Under the pieces are notes generated by a model. It was not told the DNA's origin. It did not search any database and saw nothing but the letters and a program-made list of their open reading frames with translations. A stretch of 64,000 nucleotides of DNA from assembly GCF_009299835.1 (NCBI RefSeq), contig NZ_VKCZ01000019.1, forward strand, positions 496,001-560,000. Direction: 5' to 3'. Positions 41,645 through 49,782 of the stretch are shown here, piece by piece; the stretch's first letter is position 1; each line of letters begins with the position of its first letter. Source of the stretch: Microlunatus speluncae. Lineage in GTDB: Bacteria; Actinomycetota; Actinomycetes; Propionibacteriales; Propionibacteriaceae. Position numbers and translations under genes: made by a program.

Positions 41645-42217
41645 GTGACCGCCACGGAACCGTCATCGATCCGCCTCCGCGCCGCCCGCCCGGAGGATGC
41701 CGGACGGGTCGCGGAACTGCACGCCGACAGCTGGCGCCGGCACTACCGCGGCGCGTACGCGGATGCCTATCTGGACGGCGACATCCTGTCCGAGCGGACC
41801 GCGGTCTGGACCGAACGGTTCGCGGCACCGGAAGGTACGGCGACGATCCTGGCCGAGGACGGCGGCGAGTTGGCCGGCTTCACCCACACGTTTCTTGATC
41901 ATGATCCACAGTGGGGCAGCCTGATCGACAACCTGCACGTCCGACATACCCAGCAGCGCTCGGGGATCGGCCGGATCCTCGTCGCCGAGGCCTGCGGGAT
42001 CATCGCCGAGCGCGCCAGCCGCCCGGCCATGTATCTCTGGGTGCTGGAGCAGAACTCCCGGGCACAGGGCTTCTACCGCGCCATCGGCGGCACCGCCGTC
42101 GAACGCGCCCTGGTGCCGCCACCGGGCGGCATTCCCGAGCGACTGAACGGCAACCCCGGCTGCATCAGGTTCTCCTGGCCCGACGGCGTCGTGGCGGACG
42201 CACCGCCTCAGGTTTGA
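41645..42217 (+). CDS. GNAT family N-acetyltransferase
   Basis: A 190-aa acetyltransferase. IRLRAARPEDAGRVAELHAD is the N-terminal strand and helix; NLHVRHTQQRSGIGRILVAE holds the acetyl-CoA binding motif (Q/R-x-x-G-x-G/A) and LWVLEQNSRAQGFYRAIGG the C-terminal motif. The substrate is unknown. GTG 41645 fits the domain start. It is convergent with, and overlaps by ten bases, the immunity-like gene at 42208. Confidence 0.88.
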   Translation: MTATEPSSIRLRAARPEDAGRVAELHADSWRRHYRGAYADAYLDGDILSERTAVWTERFAAPEGTATILAEDGGELAGFTHTFLDHDPQWGSLIDNLHVRHTQQRSGIGRILVAEACGIIAERASRPAMYLWVLEQNSRAQGFYRAIGGTAVERALVPPPGGIPERLNGNPGCIRFSWPDGVVADAPPQV

Positions 42218-42660
42218 TCGGCCGGCGAGAGCCGCCAGTTCTTGCCCGGTCCGACCGCGAGCACCTGATTGTCCGGCCGAAGCAGGATCCACTGCTCCGT
42301 GCCATCGACCTGAGGGTCGGTGTAGATCTCGAAGGTGATCAACCGGGCATCACCGAAAGTGAAGGTCGTGGACAGGGATGGCTGCTCGAAGATCACCGCG
42401 GTCAGGGCACGACCGTCGAGGCTTCCGACAGCGGCGTCGATTCTGTCGTCGGAGTCCTCCTCTCCGGCGCCGAGCTCATCGCCGAACTCGATACGCCAGG
42501 AACACCGACAAAGCCGTAGCTGGTACTCACCCCGGTCCGGGGCGTCAGTGGCGGGCGTGCCGAACTCCAGCACGATGCCTTCGCCGGTCCGTCGCGCGCC
42601 CCAGACCTCGCGCCCGATCAGGCTGTCGATCGCCGCTTCAGGAGTCGTCGGATCAGTCAT
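42208..42660 (-). CDS. immunity-like protein 2, tandem paralogue
   Basis: A 150-aa acidic cytoplasmic protein, closely related to the product of the gene before it. Shared blocks: a central WRIEFGDELGAGEEDSDDRI, PSLSTTFTFGDARLITFE and QWILLRPDNQVLAVGPG. I do not know a named family. Small, acidic, tandemly duplicated proteins right after a toxin-like gene are typical of immunity proteins in polymorphic toxin systems, so that is my best guess. ATG 42660 is chosen because both paralogues then start a similar distance before the core. Confidence 0.68.
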   Translation of the reverse strand: MTDPTTPEAAIDSLIGREVWGARRTGEGIVLEFGTPATDAPDRGEYQLRLCRCSWRIEFGDELGAGEEDSDDRIDAAVGSLDGRALTAVIFEQPSLSTTFTFGDARLITFEIYTDPQVDGTEQWILLRPDNQVLAVGPGKNWRLSPADQT

Positions 42661-42680
42661 TTCACATCTCATCATCGGGC

Positions 42681-43136
42681 TCAGGGCTGATCTTGCGGTG
42701 ACACGCGCCAGGACGCGCCGGGGCCGACACTGACGACCTGACGGTCCGGACGAAACAGCATCCACTGCTCGGGATCGTCTGTTGAGGCATCGGTGTAGGT
42801 CTCGAAGGTGATCAGACGCGATTCACCGAACTCGAAGGTCGTTGACAGAGACGGCCGAGCGATCTTGATCGCGGTCACAGGGCTTCCGTTCAGCCGAGCG
42901 AGGGCTGCCGCGATGCGTTCAGCAGAGTCCTCCGATCCGGCGCCCAGTTCTGAACCGTGTTCAATGCGCCACATACACTGATAGATCCAGAGGTGGTAGG
43001 CACCCCGCTCAGGATCGTCGGGTCGGGCTTCGCCGAACTGGAGGTCCAGAAAACTCCCGTGGCCCTGTTCCGCGCCCCAGGTCCTCAATCCGATGATGCC
43101 GGCGGCGGCGGACTCCGGAGTTCCGTGGTCGTTCAT
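42681..43136 (-). CDS. immunity-like protein 1, tandem paralogue
   Basis: A 151-aa protein without membrane segments, paralogous to the one at 42208. Matching blocks: WRIEHGSELGAGSEDSAERI, PSLSTTFEFGESRLITFETY and QWMLFRPDRQVVSVGPG. The middle is acidic. It begins 31 bp after the stop of the PrsW-like gene on the same strand and is followed 20 bp later by its sister. The order effector, immunity, immunity is the usual one for polymorphic toxin loci. Function is inferred from position and properties only. Confidence 0.7.
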   Translation of the reverse strand: MNDHGTPESAAAGIIGLRTWGAEQGHGSFLDLQFGEARPDDPERGAYHLWIYQCMWRIEHGSELGAGSEDSAERIAAALARLNGSPVTAIKIARPSLSTTFEFGESRLITFETYTDASTDDPEQWMLFRPDRQVVSVGPGASWRVSPQDQP

Positions 43137-43167
43137 CTAGTTCCCTCCCCATCCCCATCGGTTCTGA

Positions 43168-45066
43168 TCATCCGAACTCCGAGAGGATCAAGTCGATGAT
43201 CTCGTCTCTGGTGTATCCCTGCTTGGAGATCATTCGGTGCACCCGTTGCTTCTCGTCCTTGTCGAGTCGGCGTCCGAGCTCGCGCTCGGCAGATTTGATC
43301 GCGCTGTCGGCCTGCTTGTTCTGGGCCTGATTATTGCGTGGTGGTTCACCCTTCCGGCCTCCGCCACTGCTGTGCCCGCCCCGCTGCGACGCCGCCATCA
43401 GGGCAATGCCACTGAGTCCGAGAATCGCGGCGATCTTGAGGATGCCGGCAACCGCGGCACCGGAGGCCACGGTGCCGCCGCCAGCGACCGCGAGGACCGC
43501 GCCGCCGGGCGGGAACATGATGAACAGCCCGGCCAGCGCCATCAGGATGGCGACGACCAGCAGCGCCTCGCCCAACGCTTCGAGGATGTGGAAGGTGTAG
43601 ATCGCACGGCCGTGCCCGGGAGTGCCAGTCAGGGCGCGCACCACTGCCCCGGACCCGCCGAGCAGGGCGGCGGCGCCGATCGAGATCCGTAGGCCGGTGC
43701 GCAGGACGTCTTCGCCCCAACCGCCATGATCACGTTGCCGCAGGCTGATCATCAGCCGCCCCAGTTGCCAGCCGCCGTAGCCGATCGCGAGCACCGTCAG
43801 CGTGACCAGGGCGACGAAGATCACCGGTGACCCGAGCAGGTCCTGGACGCCGCTCGTAGCCGGGGTGGCGCCGAGGACGAAGTAGAGGAACAGGGGCACG
43901 CCGAGGATCAGCCAGACGATCACCCGCCAGTTGGTGATCAGTTTGGCCAGGTCGATCGTCGGCCGCAGGTCCTTGATCTGCTGGCTGTGCCAGGCCTGCC
44001 GGGAGAAAGAGGCGTCGATCAGGGCCGCGATCTCGACCACGGTCGCTTGCAGCGGCGGTGGATCGTCGGGCCGGGCGGCGAGGGCGTAGCGGACCGAACG
44101 GCGGGCCAGCGCGAACCGGATTGCGGCCAGTGCCGACAAGGGCGGAGCAAGCGTCGCGTAGCGGAACAGCACCAGGGCCCCGGCCTTGCTGTTCCGCTCC
44201 GCTGTGGTGATCAACTGCAGGTTGGCTCGGCGTACGTCCCGGAGAAGGAACAGGTCGATTCCGACTGCGAGCACAAGGCCGACCAGGACCAGGAATGGCA
44301 GCACATTCCGCAGCGCTTCGGCGACCGACAGCAGCCACTCCACGAAGCCGTCCTGGACGCTAACGATCGCGTAGTTGTTCACGGCATGGTCGATGCACGC
44401 GTACAGCAGCGGCAGGAGTCCAAGCAGCCGCCAGGGACCGCGCATCCGGACCACCAGGCCGAGCCCGAGACCCGCCAACGCCGTCCAGGCCAGATGCAGG
44501 TTTACCGATGCTCCGGCCAGGCCGAGGATGTCGGCGGTCCGGACCGGCGGTGGCAGCCAGGTCAACAGAGTCGGGCCGATCCCGGCGAACTGCGGCGGCG
44601 AAAGGCTGAGTAGCAGGAACCCACCGGCGTTGTCGCTTATCGCCCGGCTCGCGTCTCCGGCGAACCGCAGCATCGCTTCCATCCAGGCGAAACCGGTGCC
44701 GATCGCTGCCCCGACGAGCAGGTAGTCGGTGACGCCCCACTGTTGACGCAACTGGCGGGCCAACCAGGCGATCAAGATCAACGGCAGAACCTTGACCAGT
44801 TCCTCGATGAACGGGTCGACGGTGTGTGACGCAGTCCGGATCACGTCGTAGAGCTGATCGCCGGTGATCATCGCGACCATCCGGGTGTAACCGATCTCGC
44901 CGATCAGCGCGAGCATGCCGCAGCCGTACGCGCCGGCCATCGCGGCCAGCAGCAGGGTGGTGACCCGGATCGATCGGGTGACCGACCCCAAGGCCGCCAG
45001 CTGCAGCACGCCATAGCAGGCGGCGATGATCATCAGCACGACCATGACGCGTACGAGCCTCCGCAA
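43168..45066 (-). CDS. PrsW-like membrane protease with polymorphic-toxin-like C-terminal tail
   Basis: A 632-aa membrane protein with about 12-14 hydrophobic segments. Residues about 1-280 match the PrsW intramembrane protease family: EELVK (the EExxK motif, near residue 88), GTGFAWMEAMLRF with the second Glu, NLHLAWTAL with a His, and DHAVNN. More membrane helices follow, including glycine/alanine-rich stretches near 530-565. Then comes a Gly/Gln/Asn-rich hinge (SSGGGRKGEPP) and a hydrophilic helical tail of about 45 residues with AERELGRRLDKDEKQRVHRM and ISKQGYTRDEIIDLILSEFG. Such tails end many secreted polymorphic toxins. PrsW-linked toxins have been proposed as a distinct export type. 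Two immunity-like genes follow. Toxicity itself is unproven. Confidence 0.72.
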   Translation of the reverse strand: MRRLVRVMVVLMIIAACYGVLQLAALGSVTRSIRVTTLLLAAMAGAYGCGMLALIGEIGYTRMVAMITGDQLYDVIRTASHTVDPFIEELVKVLPLILIAWLARQLRQQWGVTDYLLVGAAIGTGFAWMEAMLRFAGDASRAISDNAGGFLLLSLSPPQFAGIGPTLLTWLPPPVRTADILGLAGASVNLHLAWTALAGLGLGLVVRMRGPWRLLGLLPLLYACIDHAVNNYAIVSVQDGFVEWLLSVAEALRNVLPFLVLVGLVLAVGIDLFLLRDVRRANLQLITTAERNSKAGALVLFRYATLAPPLSALAAIRFALARRSVRYALAARPDDPPPLQATVVEIAALIDASFSRQAWHSQQIKDLRPTIDLAKLITNWRVIVWLILGVPLFLYFVLGATPATSGVQDLLGSPVIFVALVTLTVLAIGYGGWQLGRLMISLRQRDHGGWGEDVLRTGLRISIGAAALLGGSGAVVRALTGTPGHGRAIYTFHILEALGEALLVVAILMALAGLFIMFPPGGAVLAVAGGGTVASGAAVAGILKIAAILGLSGIALMAASQRGGHSSGGGRKGEPPRNNQAQNKQADSAIKSAERELGRRLDKDEKQRVHRMISKQGYTRDEIIDLILSEFG

Positions 45067-45114
45067 CTCGGACCTGAAGGTGCTCCGAGCCTAAACCCGG
45101 CCGGTGCCGCCGGG

Positions 45115-45120
45115 TATTGT
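45115..45120 (+). promoter_or_regulatory. -10-like box of ECF41 gene
   Basis: TATTGT is seven bases before GTG 45128 and suggests a leaderless start there rather than at GTG 45104, which it follows. Confidence 0.4.
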
Positions 45121-45127
45121 CACGACC

Positions 45128-46018
45128 GTGATCACCGGGACCGAGTCGCCCGCGGAGGCCGAGTATCACCGGCTGCGGCCGCGGTTGTTCGGCATCGCCT
45201 ACCGGATCCTGGGCAGCGTGGCCGAGGCCGAGGACGTCGTGCAGGACGTCTGGCTGCGCTGGCAGGACTATCCGCACGAGACGGTCGACAATCCCGAGGC
45301 GTTCCTGGTCACGATCGCCACCCGGCTCGCGCTCAACGTCGCCGAATCGGCCCGGAAACGGCGCGAGACCTATCCGGGGCCGTGGCTGCCGGAGCCGGTC
45401 GACACGAGCTCGGATCCGGCGCTCGGGGCCGAGCGGGCGGCGGTGCTCGAGTCCGCAGTGTTGATGCTGCTGGAGCGGCTGACCCCGGTGGAGCGGGCCG
45501 CCTATGTGCTGCGCGAGGCGTTCGACTATCCGTACGACCAGATCGGGTCGATGCTGCAGCAGACGCCGGCCGCGGTCCGCCAGCTGGTCAGCCGGGCCCG
45601 CAAGCACCTGGCCGGCCGGTCCCGGGCCCACGTCGTCGGCGCCGAGCAGCGGCGGCTGCTGGACGCGTTCCTGACCGCCGCCCAGGCCGGCGACTTCGAC
45701 GCCCTGGAGACGATGCTGACCGAGGACGCCAGGTCCTACTCCGATGGCGGCGGCCGGGTGCGCGCGGCCCGCTATCCGCTGGCCGGCGGCGCGCGGATCG
45801 CGCGGGTCGTCTGCGCCTTCTCCGACCGGTTCTGGGCCGGGGCGACGATCGAACGGCGATCGTTCAACGGCCAGGACTCCGCGGTCTTGATCAGGGACGG
45901 CGTCGTGTACGGGATCCTGACCGTGTCCGGTGGCCCGGACGGGATCGACGAGGTGTGCTGGCAGCTGAACCCCGACAAGTTGTCACAGTTCGACGGGCTG
46001 CCCGGTCTGGGGGAGTGA
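45128..46018 (+). CDS. ECF41-type sigma factor (SigJ-like)
   Basis: A 296-aa sigma factor. Region 2 (RLFGIAYRILGSVAEAEDVV, EAFLVTIATRLALNV) and region 4 (LTPVERAAYVLREAFDYPYD, AVRQLVSRARKHL) are joined by the ECF41 linker motif PGPWLPEP. The C-terminal SnoaL-like domain carries the ECF41 marks DGGGR and NPDKL and, in studied members, modulates activity in place of an anti-sigma factor. The neighbour is an NAD(P)-binding epimerase-like gene, as expected for ECF41, whose partners are carboxymuconolactone decarboxylase, oxidoreductase or epimerase genes. GTG 45104 is the alternative start. Confidence 0.9.
   Translation: MITGTESPAEAEYHRLRPRLFGIAYRILGSVAEAEDVVQDVWLRWQDYPHETVDNPEAFLVTIATRLALNVAESARKRRETYPGPWLPEPVDTSSDPALGAERAAVLESAVLMLLERLTPVERAAYVLREAFDYPYDQIGSMLQQTPAAVRQLVSRARKHLAGRSRAHVVGAEQRRLLDAFLTAAQAGDFDALETMLTEDARSYSDGGGRVRAARYPLAGGARIARVVCAFSDRFWAGATIERRSFNGQDSAVLIRDGVVYGILTVSGGPDGIDEVCWQLNPDKLSQFDGLPGLGE
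45981..46007 (+). promoter_or_regulatory. candidate ECF41-dependent promoter
   Basis: TGTCACA (45981-45987), a 16-bp spacer and GGTC (46004-46007) differ by one base from the reported ECF41 pattern TGTCACA-N16-CGTC. It lies inside the end of the sigma gene, about 55 bp before the target gene at 46061. Confidence 0.5.
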
Positions 46019-46060
46019 CCGGCGAGGATCCTGGCCGGCGAGACGCGCGAGAGGGCAGCA

Positions 46061-46813
46061 ATGGCGAAGATCGTGATCATCGGCGGGACCGGTCTGGTCG
46101 GCTCGAAGGTGGTGACCCGGCTCGGCGCGGACGGTCACGAGGCGGTCGCCGCCTCGCCCGGCACCGGGGTCAACACGCTCACCGGAGAGGGCGTGGACGC
46201 CGCCCTGGCCGATGCCCAGGTGGTCGTGGACGTGACGAACTCGCCCCCATTCGAGGACCAGGCGGTGCTCGACTTCTTCACCACCTCCACCACCCGGCTG
46301 ATCGACGCCGCGACCCGGGCCGGGGTCGGTCACTATGTCGCGCTGTCCGTCGTCGGCACCCAGCGACTCACCGACAGCGGCTACTTCCGGGCCAAGATCG
46401 AGCAGGAGAAGTTGATCACCGGATCGGGGCTGCCGTACTCGATCGTGCACGCCACCCAGTTCTTCGAGTTCGTCCGCGGCATCGCCGACCGCGGCACGGT
46501 CGACCAGACCGTGCGGCTGTCCGGCGCGCTGATCCAGCCGATCGCCGCCGCCGACGTCTCGACCGCCGTCGCGGTGACTGCCGCCGGCGACCCGGTCGAC
46601 GGCATCCGCGAGGTGGCCGGACCGGAGACGTTCGGCCTTGATCAACTGATCGGCCTGGCGCTGACCGCCGACCGCGATCCGCGCCGGGTGGTGACCGATC
46701 CGACCGCACCGTACTTCGACGCTGTACTCGGTGAACGGACGTTGCTGCCCGGGGACGATGCGACGATCTTCGACACGCGGTTCGAGGACTGGCTGGTGGC
46801 GAATCCCCGCTAG
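46061..46813 (+). CDS. NmrA-like NAD(P)-binding epimerase/oxidoreductase
   Basis: A 250-aa atypical SDR. It starts with the nucleotide motif IGGTGLVGSKV; YVALSVVGTQR and YFRAKIEQEKLI are in the expected central places, without a classical YxxxK pair. Members serve as reductases, epimerases or NAD(P) sensors. Its place after the ECF41 sigma gene and the promoter-like TGTCACA...GGTC upstream suggest it is the sigma factor's target. The substrate is unknown. Confidence 0.86.
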   Translation: MAKIVIIGGTGLVGSKVVTRLGADGHEAVAASPGTGVNTLTGEGVDAALADAQVVVDVTNSPPFEDQAVLDFFTTSTTRLIDAATRAGVGHYVALSVVGTQRLTDSGYFRAKIEQEKLITGSGLPYSIVHATQFFEFVRGIADRGTVDQTVRLSGALIQPIAAADVSTAVAVTAAGDPVDGIREVAGPETFGLDQLIGLALTADRDPRRVVTDPTAPYFDAVLGERTLLPGDDATIFDTRFEDWLVANPR

Positions 46814-46824
46814 GGCGCCGACGG

Positions 46825-47370
46825 TCAGCGCGACTTGGCGCTGATCGTGATCACGCGGATGCCGTCCTTACGGACTCCGGTGCCGACGCTGAAGAGCCGG
46901 GTTTGGTTGCGCTCGTCCTTGCCGCCGTACACATCGTCGTTGGTCATCGCGCACAACTGGGTCAGGCCTTCGGTGTCGAGCGGTGAGACGTGGTCGCGGC
47001 ACGGCCCGAAGGAGCCGTTCAGCGCCTTGAGCGCGGCGGCCGCCGAGGCCTTCGGCACGTGGACCGTGACCTCGAGGTCGTAGTCGTGGGTCGCCGTGTA
47101 CGTACCCTCGACCACCGTGCTGTCGTCGGGGAGGTCGACCTCGCCGTAGAACTCGACGTCGGCCAGCGACACCTCTTTGCAGGTGTAGCCGCTGAAGTTG
47201 TTGGTGCAGACCGAGTCGTTCTCGGAGCGGAAGGAAAACATCGGCACGCCCCAGTAGCCGGCGTAGCGAGTGACCACGTACAGACAGATCATCACGAACG
47301 CCGCCATCAACAGGACCCCGCCGATGATTCGTACGACCTTCGGCAACCGCTCGCCCTCAGCCACCCGCAC
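46825..47370 (-). CDS. single-pass membrane protein, unknown function
   Basis: A 181-aa protein with one N-terminal membrane helix (VVRIIGGVLLMAAFVMICLY) and an outside domain of about 140 residues. Four Cys (in DSVCTN, YTCKEV, GPCRDH and QLCAMT) probably form two disulfides. I do not recognise the domain. Gene context (between the ECF41 module and a methyltransferase gene) gives no hint. Confidence 0.72.
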   Translation of the reverse strand: MRVAEGERLPKVVRIIGGVLLMAAFVMICLYVVTRYAGYWGVPMFSFRSENDSVCTNNFSGYTCKEVSLADVEFYGEVDLPDDSTVVEGTYTATHDYDLEVTVHVPKASAAAALKALNGSFGPCRDHVSPLDTEGLTQLCAMTNDDVYGGKDERNQTRLFSVGTGVRKDGIRVITISAKSR

Positions 47371-47433
47371 AGCATGCCTGACGGATGGGTGACTTCCAAT
47401 TCCGGAACGGTCACAAAGTCCGGTCGGGACCGG

Positions 47434-47997
47434 TCAGCGACGGACCGCGATCAGCACCGAGGTGTCCTCGGCGACCATCACGTCGGCGCAGGCGAACCGC
47501 TCGTCGGAGAGCCATTCCTGGCGCAGCGTGTCGATCCGTCCCCCCACGACCGGCGGCCAGGAACTGGTCGGCACGAAGTCGTCCAGCACGATCATGCCGC
47601 CCTCACCGAGCAGGTCGATGATCTGTTCCCGCGAGGTGCTCCGGGCACTGCCCGCGTCGATGAAGATCAACGAGAACGGGGCGTGGTCGGCCAGCGAGGT
47701 CCAGTCGGCGTGGAAGACGTCGATGTCGTCGTGCTCGAACATCTCCATCACCCCGTGCGCGAGCTCGGGATCGAGCTCGGCGGTGATCACCCGGGTGGCC
47801 TTCGGCGCACCGCTGCGCAACCAGGCGGCGCCGACTCCGCAGCCGGTGCCGCATTCGGCCATCGCGCCGGTCCGGGTCGCGGCCAGCGTGGCCAGCAGCC
47901 GGCCGGTCTCACTGCGCGACGTCTGCACATAGCCGCGCTCCAAGGACATGCGGAGAGCCCGAATCACCAGCTCGGGCATTTCCGGGGGAGCGCTCAT
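47434..47997 (-). CDS. class I SAM-dependent methyltransferase, O-methyltransferase-like
   Basis: A 187-aa Rossmann-fold methyltransferase. Motif I is seen as AECGTGCGVGAAWL, the acidic residue after strand 2 in VITAELDPELA, and DAGSARSTSREQIIDLLGEG and IVLDDFVPT match later strands of catechol-type O-methyltransferases. It lacks the usual long N-terminal helix pair. The acceptor is unknown. It is monocistronic. Confidence 0.82.
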   Translation of the reverse strand: MSAPPEMPELVIRALRMSLERGYVQTSRSETGRLLATLAATRTGAMAECGTGCGVGAAWLRSGAPKATRVITAELDPELAHGVMEMFEHDDIDVFHADWTSLADHAPFSLIFIDAGSARSTSREQIIDLLGEGGMIVLDDFVPTSSWPPVVGGRIDTLRQEWLSDERFACADVMVAEDTSVLIAVRR

Positions 47998-48119
47998 GCC
48001 GAACAGTGTGGCATCTTCCGGCGTTCCCCAAGGGGAGTCCAGATTCTGAGAAGCAGGTATCGCATCCTGACGAATAATTAGTCGGGCGTCCTACTATTTT
48101 CTGAAACTGCGAGGACAGA

Positions 48120-48314
48120 GTGAGGTTGTTGATCATGTACGAGATGTACCCGGACGACTGGTCGGCCACGGCACGCACCGGCCGGCGGGTCCTCGGCGAA
48201 GGCGACTCCGACGGGCCGCCCCGCCGGCGCCCGCGCAAGGAGCACTCGGTCACCCCGCCGGTGATCCGGCGGCAGCAGCGGCGGGACCAGCAGTCGGTCG
48301 ATCCTGCCGCCTAG
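48120..48314 (+). CDS. small hypothetical protein, 64 aa
   Basis: A short frame that opens with hydrophobic MRLLIMYEMYPDDW and continues into a strongly basic, Pro/Arg-rich tail. GAGGA lies four bases before GTG 48120, supporting translation; ATG 48135 has no such site. The upstream 120 bp are AT-rich for this genome. No family is recognised. It is followed by the repeat-rich region, and chance coding cannot be excluded. Confidence 0.45.
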   Translation: MRLLIMYEMYPDDWSATARTGRRVLGEGDSDGPPRRRPRKEHSVTPPVIRRQQRRDQQSVDPAA

Positions 48315-48615
48315 AGTGCATTTTCCGTTCCCTGAGCCTGTCGAACGGCAAGCCTGATACCCCTGTCGGTTCGGCCTATCGGCCGGAAGACGCACCAATG
48401 GGCCGACTCCTGGCTTCGCTCCCATTTCTGTGGCTTCGCCCCACCTACAACGGCCGCGAAGCACGAGTAAAGGGCGCGAAGTCGAGTGATCTTGGCGCGT
48501 CCGTATGCCGAAAGCCCTGGGAGTGGGCACTTCCTGGTTTGCCCTTCGACAGGCTCAGGGAACGGACATGCACCACCGATCCAAGATCATCGGTGGATCC
48601 AGGGAACGAACAAGG
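48315..48615. other. gene-free stretch with dispersed repeats
   Basis: This region of about 300 bp has one TTCGACAGGCTCAGGGAACG unit in each direction (48326-48349 with one variant base group, and 48541-48564). A small hairpin follows, CCACCGAT and ATCGGTGG (48573-48596). Its CCAAGATCATCGGTGGATCC segment recurs at 58.8 and 59.15 kb. No gene is seen. Confidence 0.75.
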
Positions 48616-49677
48616 TCAAACGGCGGCGGCGATCGCGTCGCCGATCTCCGTCGTGGAGCGCGGCGCGGTCCGGCCCGCGATGTCGGCGATAGCAGCCTTT
48701 TCCACCCGTGCGGCCTCCTCGGTCAGGCCGAGATGATCGAGCAGCAACGACACCGAGAGGATCGCGGCGGTCGGGTCGGCGAGGCCCTTACCGGCGATGT
48801 CCGGCGCCGAACCGTGCACCGGCTCGAACATCGACGGGAACGCCCCGGACGGATTGATGTTGCCGCTGGCGGCCAGCCCGATGCCACCGGTCACGGCCGC
48901 GGCCAGGTCGGTGATGATGTCGCCGAACAGGTTGTCGGTGACGATCACGTCGAACCGGGCCGGATCCTGGACCAGGAAGATCGTTGCGGCGTCGACGTGC
49001 AGATAGTCGGTGCTCACCTGCGGATACTCGGCGGCGACCGCCTCGAAGACCCGGCGCCACAGCCCGCCCGCGTTGACCAGCACGTTGTGCTTGTGCACCA
49101 GCGTCAGCTTGTTGCGGCGGCGGGTCGCGCGCTCGAACGCGTCCCGAACCACCCGCTCCACCCCGTAGGCGGTGTTGACGCTGACCTCGGTGGCGATCTC
49201 CTGCGGCGTGCCGGTGCGGACCACGCCACCGTTGCCGCAGTACAGACCCTCGGTGCCCTCGCGGACGACCACGAAGTCGATCTCCCGGCCGGCGGTGACC
49301 GAGTCGGCCAGCGGGGTCGGCACGCCGGGGAACAGCCGGGACGGCCGCAGGTTGACGTAATGATCAAAGGCGAACCGCAGCTTGAGCAGCAGCCCGCGCT
49401 CGAGCAGCCCGCTCGGGATGTCCTTGGCGTCGGTCGCGGCGCCGACGGCGCCGAGCAGGATCGCGTCGGCCTGGGCGAGCTCGGCCAGCACCGAGTCCGG
49501 CAGCACCTCGCCGGTCCGCTGCCAGGCCGTGGCGCCGAGATCGTACGGCTGCAGGTCGAAGCTGCCCGGCGCGGTGACCGCCTGGAGCACCTTCACCGCC
49601 TCCGCGGTGACCTCCGGTCCGATGAAGTCGCCGCCGATGACGGCGATGGTCCTGCTCGATGTCGCGTTCTGGTTCAC
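48616..49677 (-). CDS. leuB: 3-isopropylmalate dehydrogenase
   Basis: LeuB, 353 aa, oxidises and decarboxylates 3-isopropylmalate in leucine synthesis, and its methyl analogue in the citramalate route to isoleucine. Landmarks: IAVIGGDFIGPEVTAEAVKV at the start, FVVVREGTEGLYCG, TLVHKHNVL with the catalytic Lys, VTDNLFGDIITDLAA with metal-ligand Asp, and EPVHGSAPDIAGK. GTG 49677 fits the family length; TACGAT six bases upstream predicts a leaderless message. It is divergent from ilvE, about 105 bp apart. Confidence 0.95.
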   Translation of the reverse strand: MNQNATSSRTIAVIGGDFIGPEVTAEAVKVLQAVTAPGSFDLQPYDLGATAWQRTGEVLPDSVLAELAQADAILLGAVGAATDAKDIPSGLLERGLLLKLRFAFDHYVNLRPSRLFPGVPTPLADSVTAGREIDFVVVREGTEGLYCGNGGVVRTGTPQEIATEVSVNTAYGVERVVRDAFERATRRRNKLTLVHKHNVLVNAGGLWRRVFEAVAAEYPQVSTDYLHVDAATIFLVQDPARFDVIVTDNLFGDIITDLAAAVTGGIGLAASGNINPSGAFPSMFEPVHGSAPDIAGKGLADPTAAILSVSLLLDHLGLTEEAARVEKAAIADIAGRTAPRSTTEIGDAIAAAV

Positions 49678-49683
49678 CGCGGC

Positions 49684-49689
49684 ATCGTA
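49684..49689 (-). promoter_or_regulatory. -10 box for leaderless leuB transcript
   Basis: On the minus strand TACGAT is exactly six bases before GTG 49677. No Shine-Dalgarno sequence lies between. This supports the otherwise unusual GTG start. Confidence 0.5.
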
Positions 49690-49782
49690 GCGAGATCGGT
49701 CCTGGCTGCGGCGACGCATCTCGCAGGGCAGTAACCTCAGATCGACAAGGAGCCTCGGATCGACGAAGGAGACCGCGCACCG

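Noticed and set aside
42208..43136. Paralogous pair as ordinary duplicated metabolic genes
   Set aside because: No enzyme motif is visible, and position after a toxin-like tail with acidic composition fits immunity proteins better; kept as inference only.
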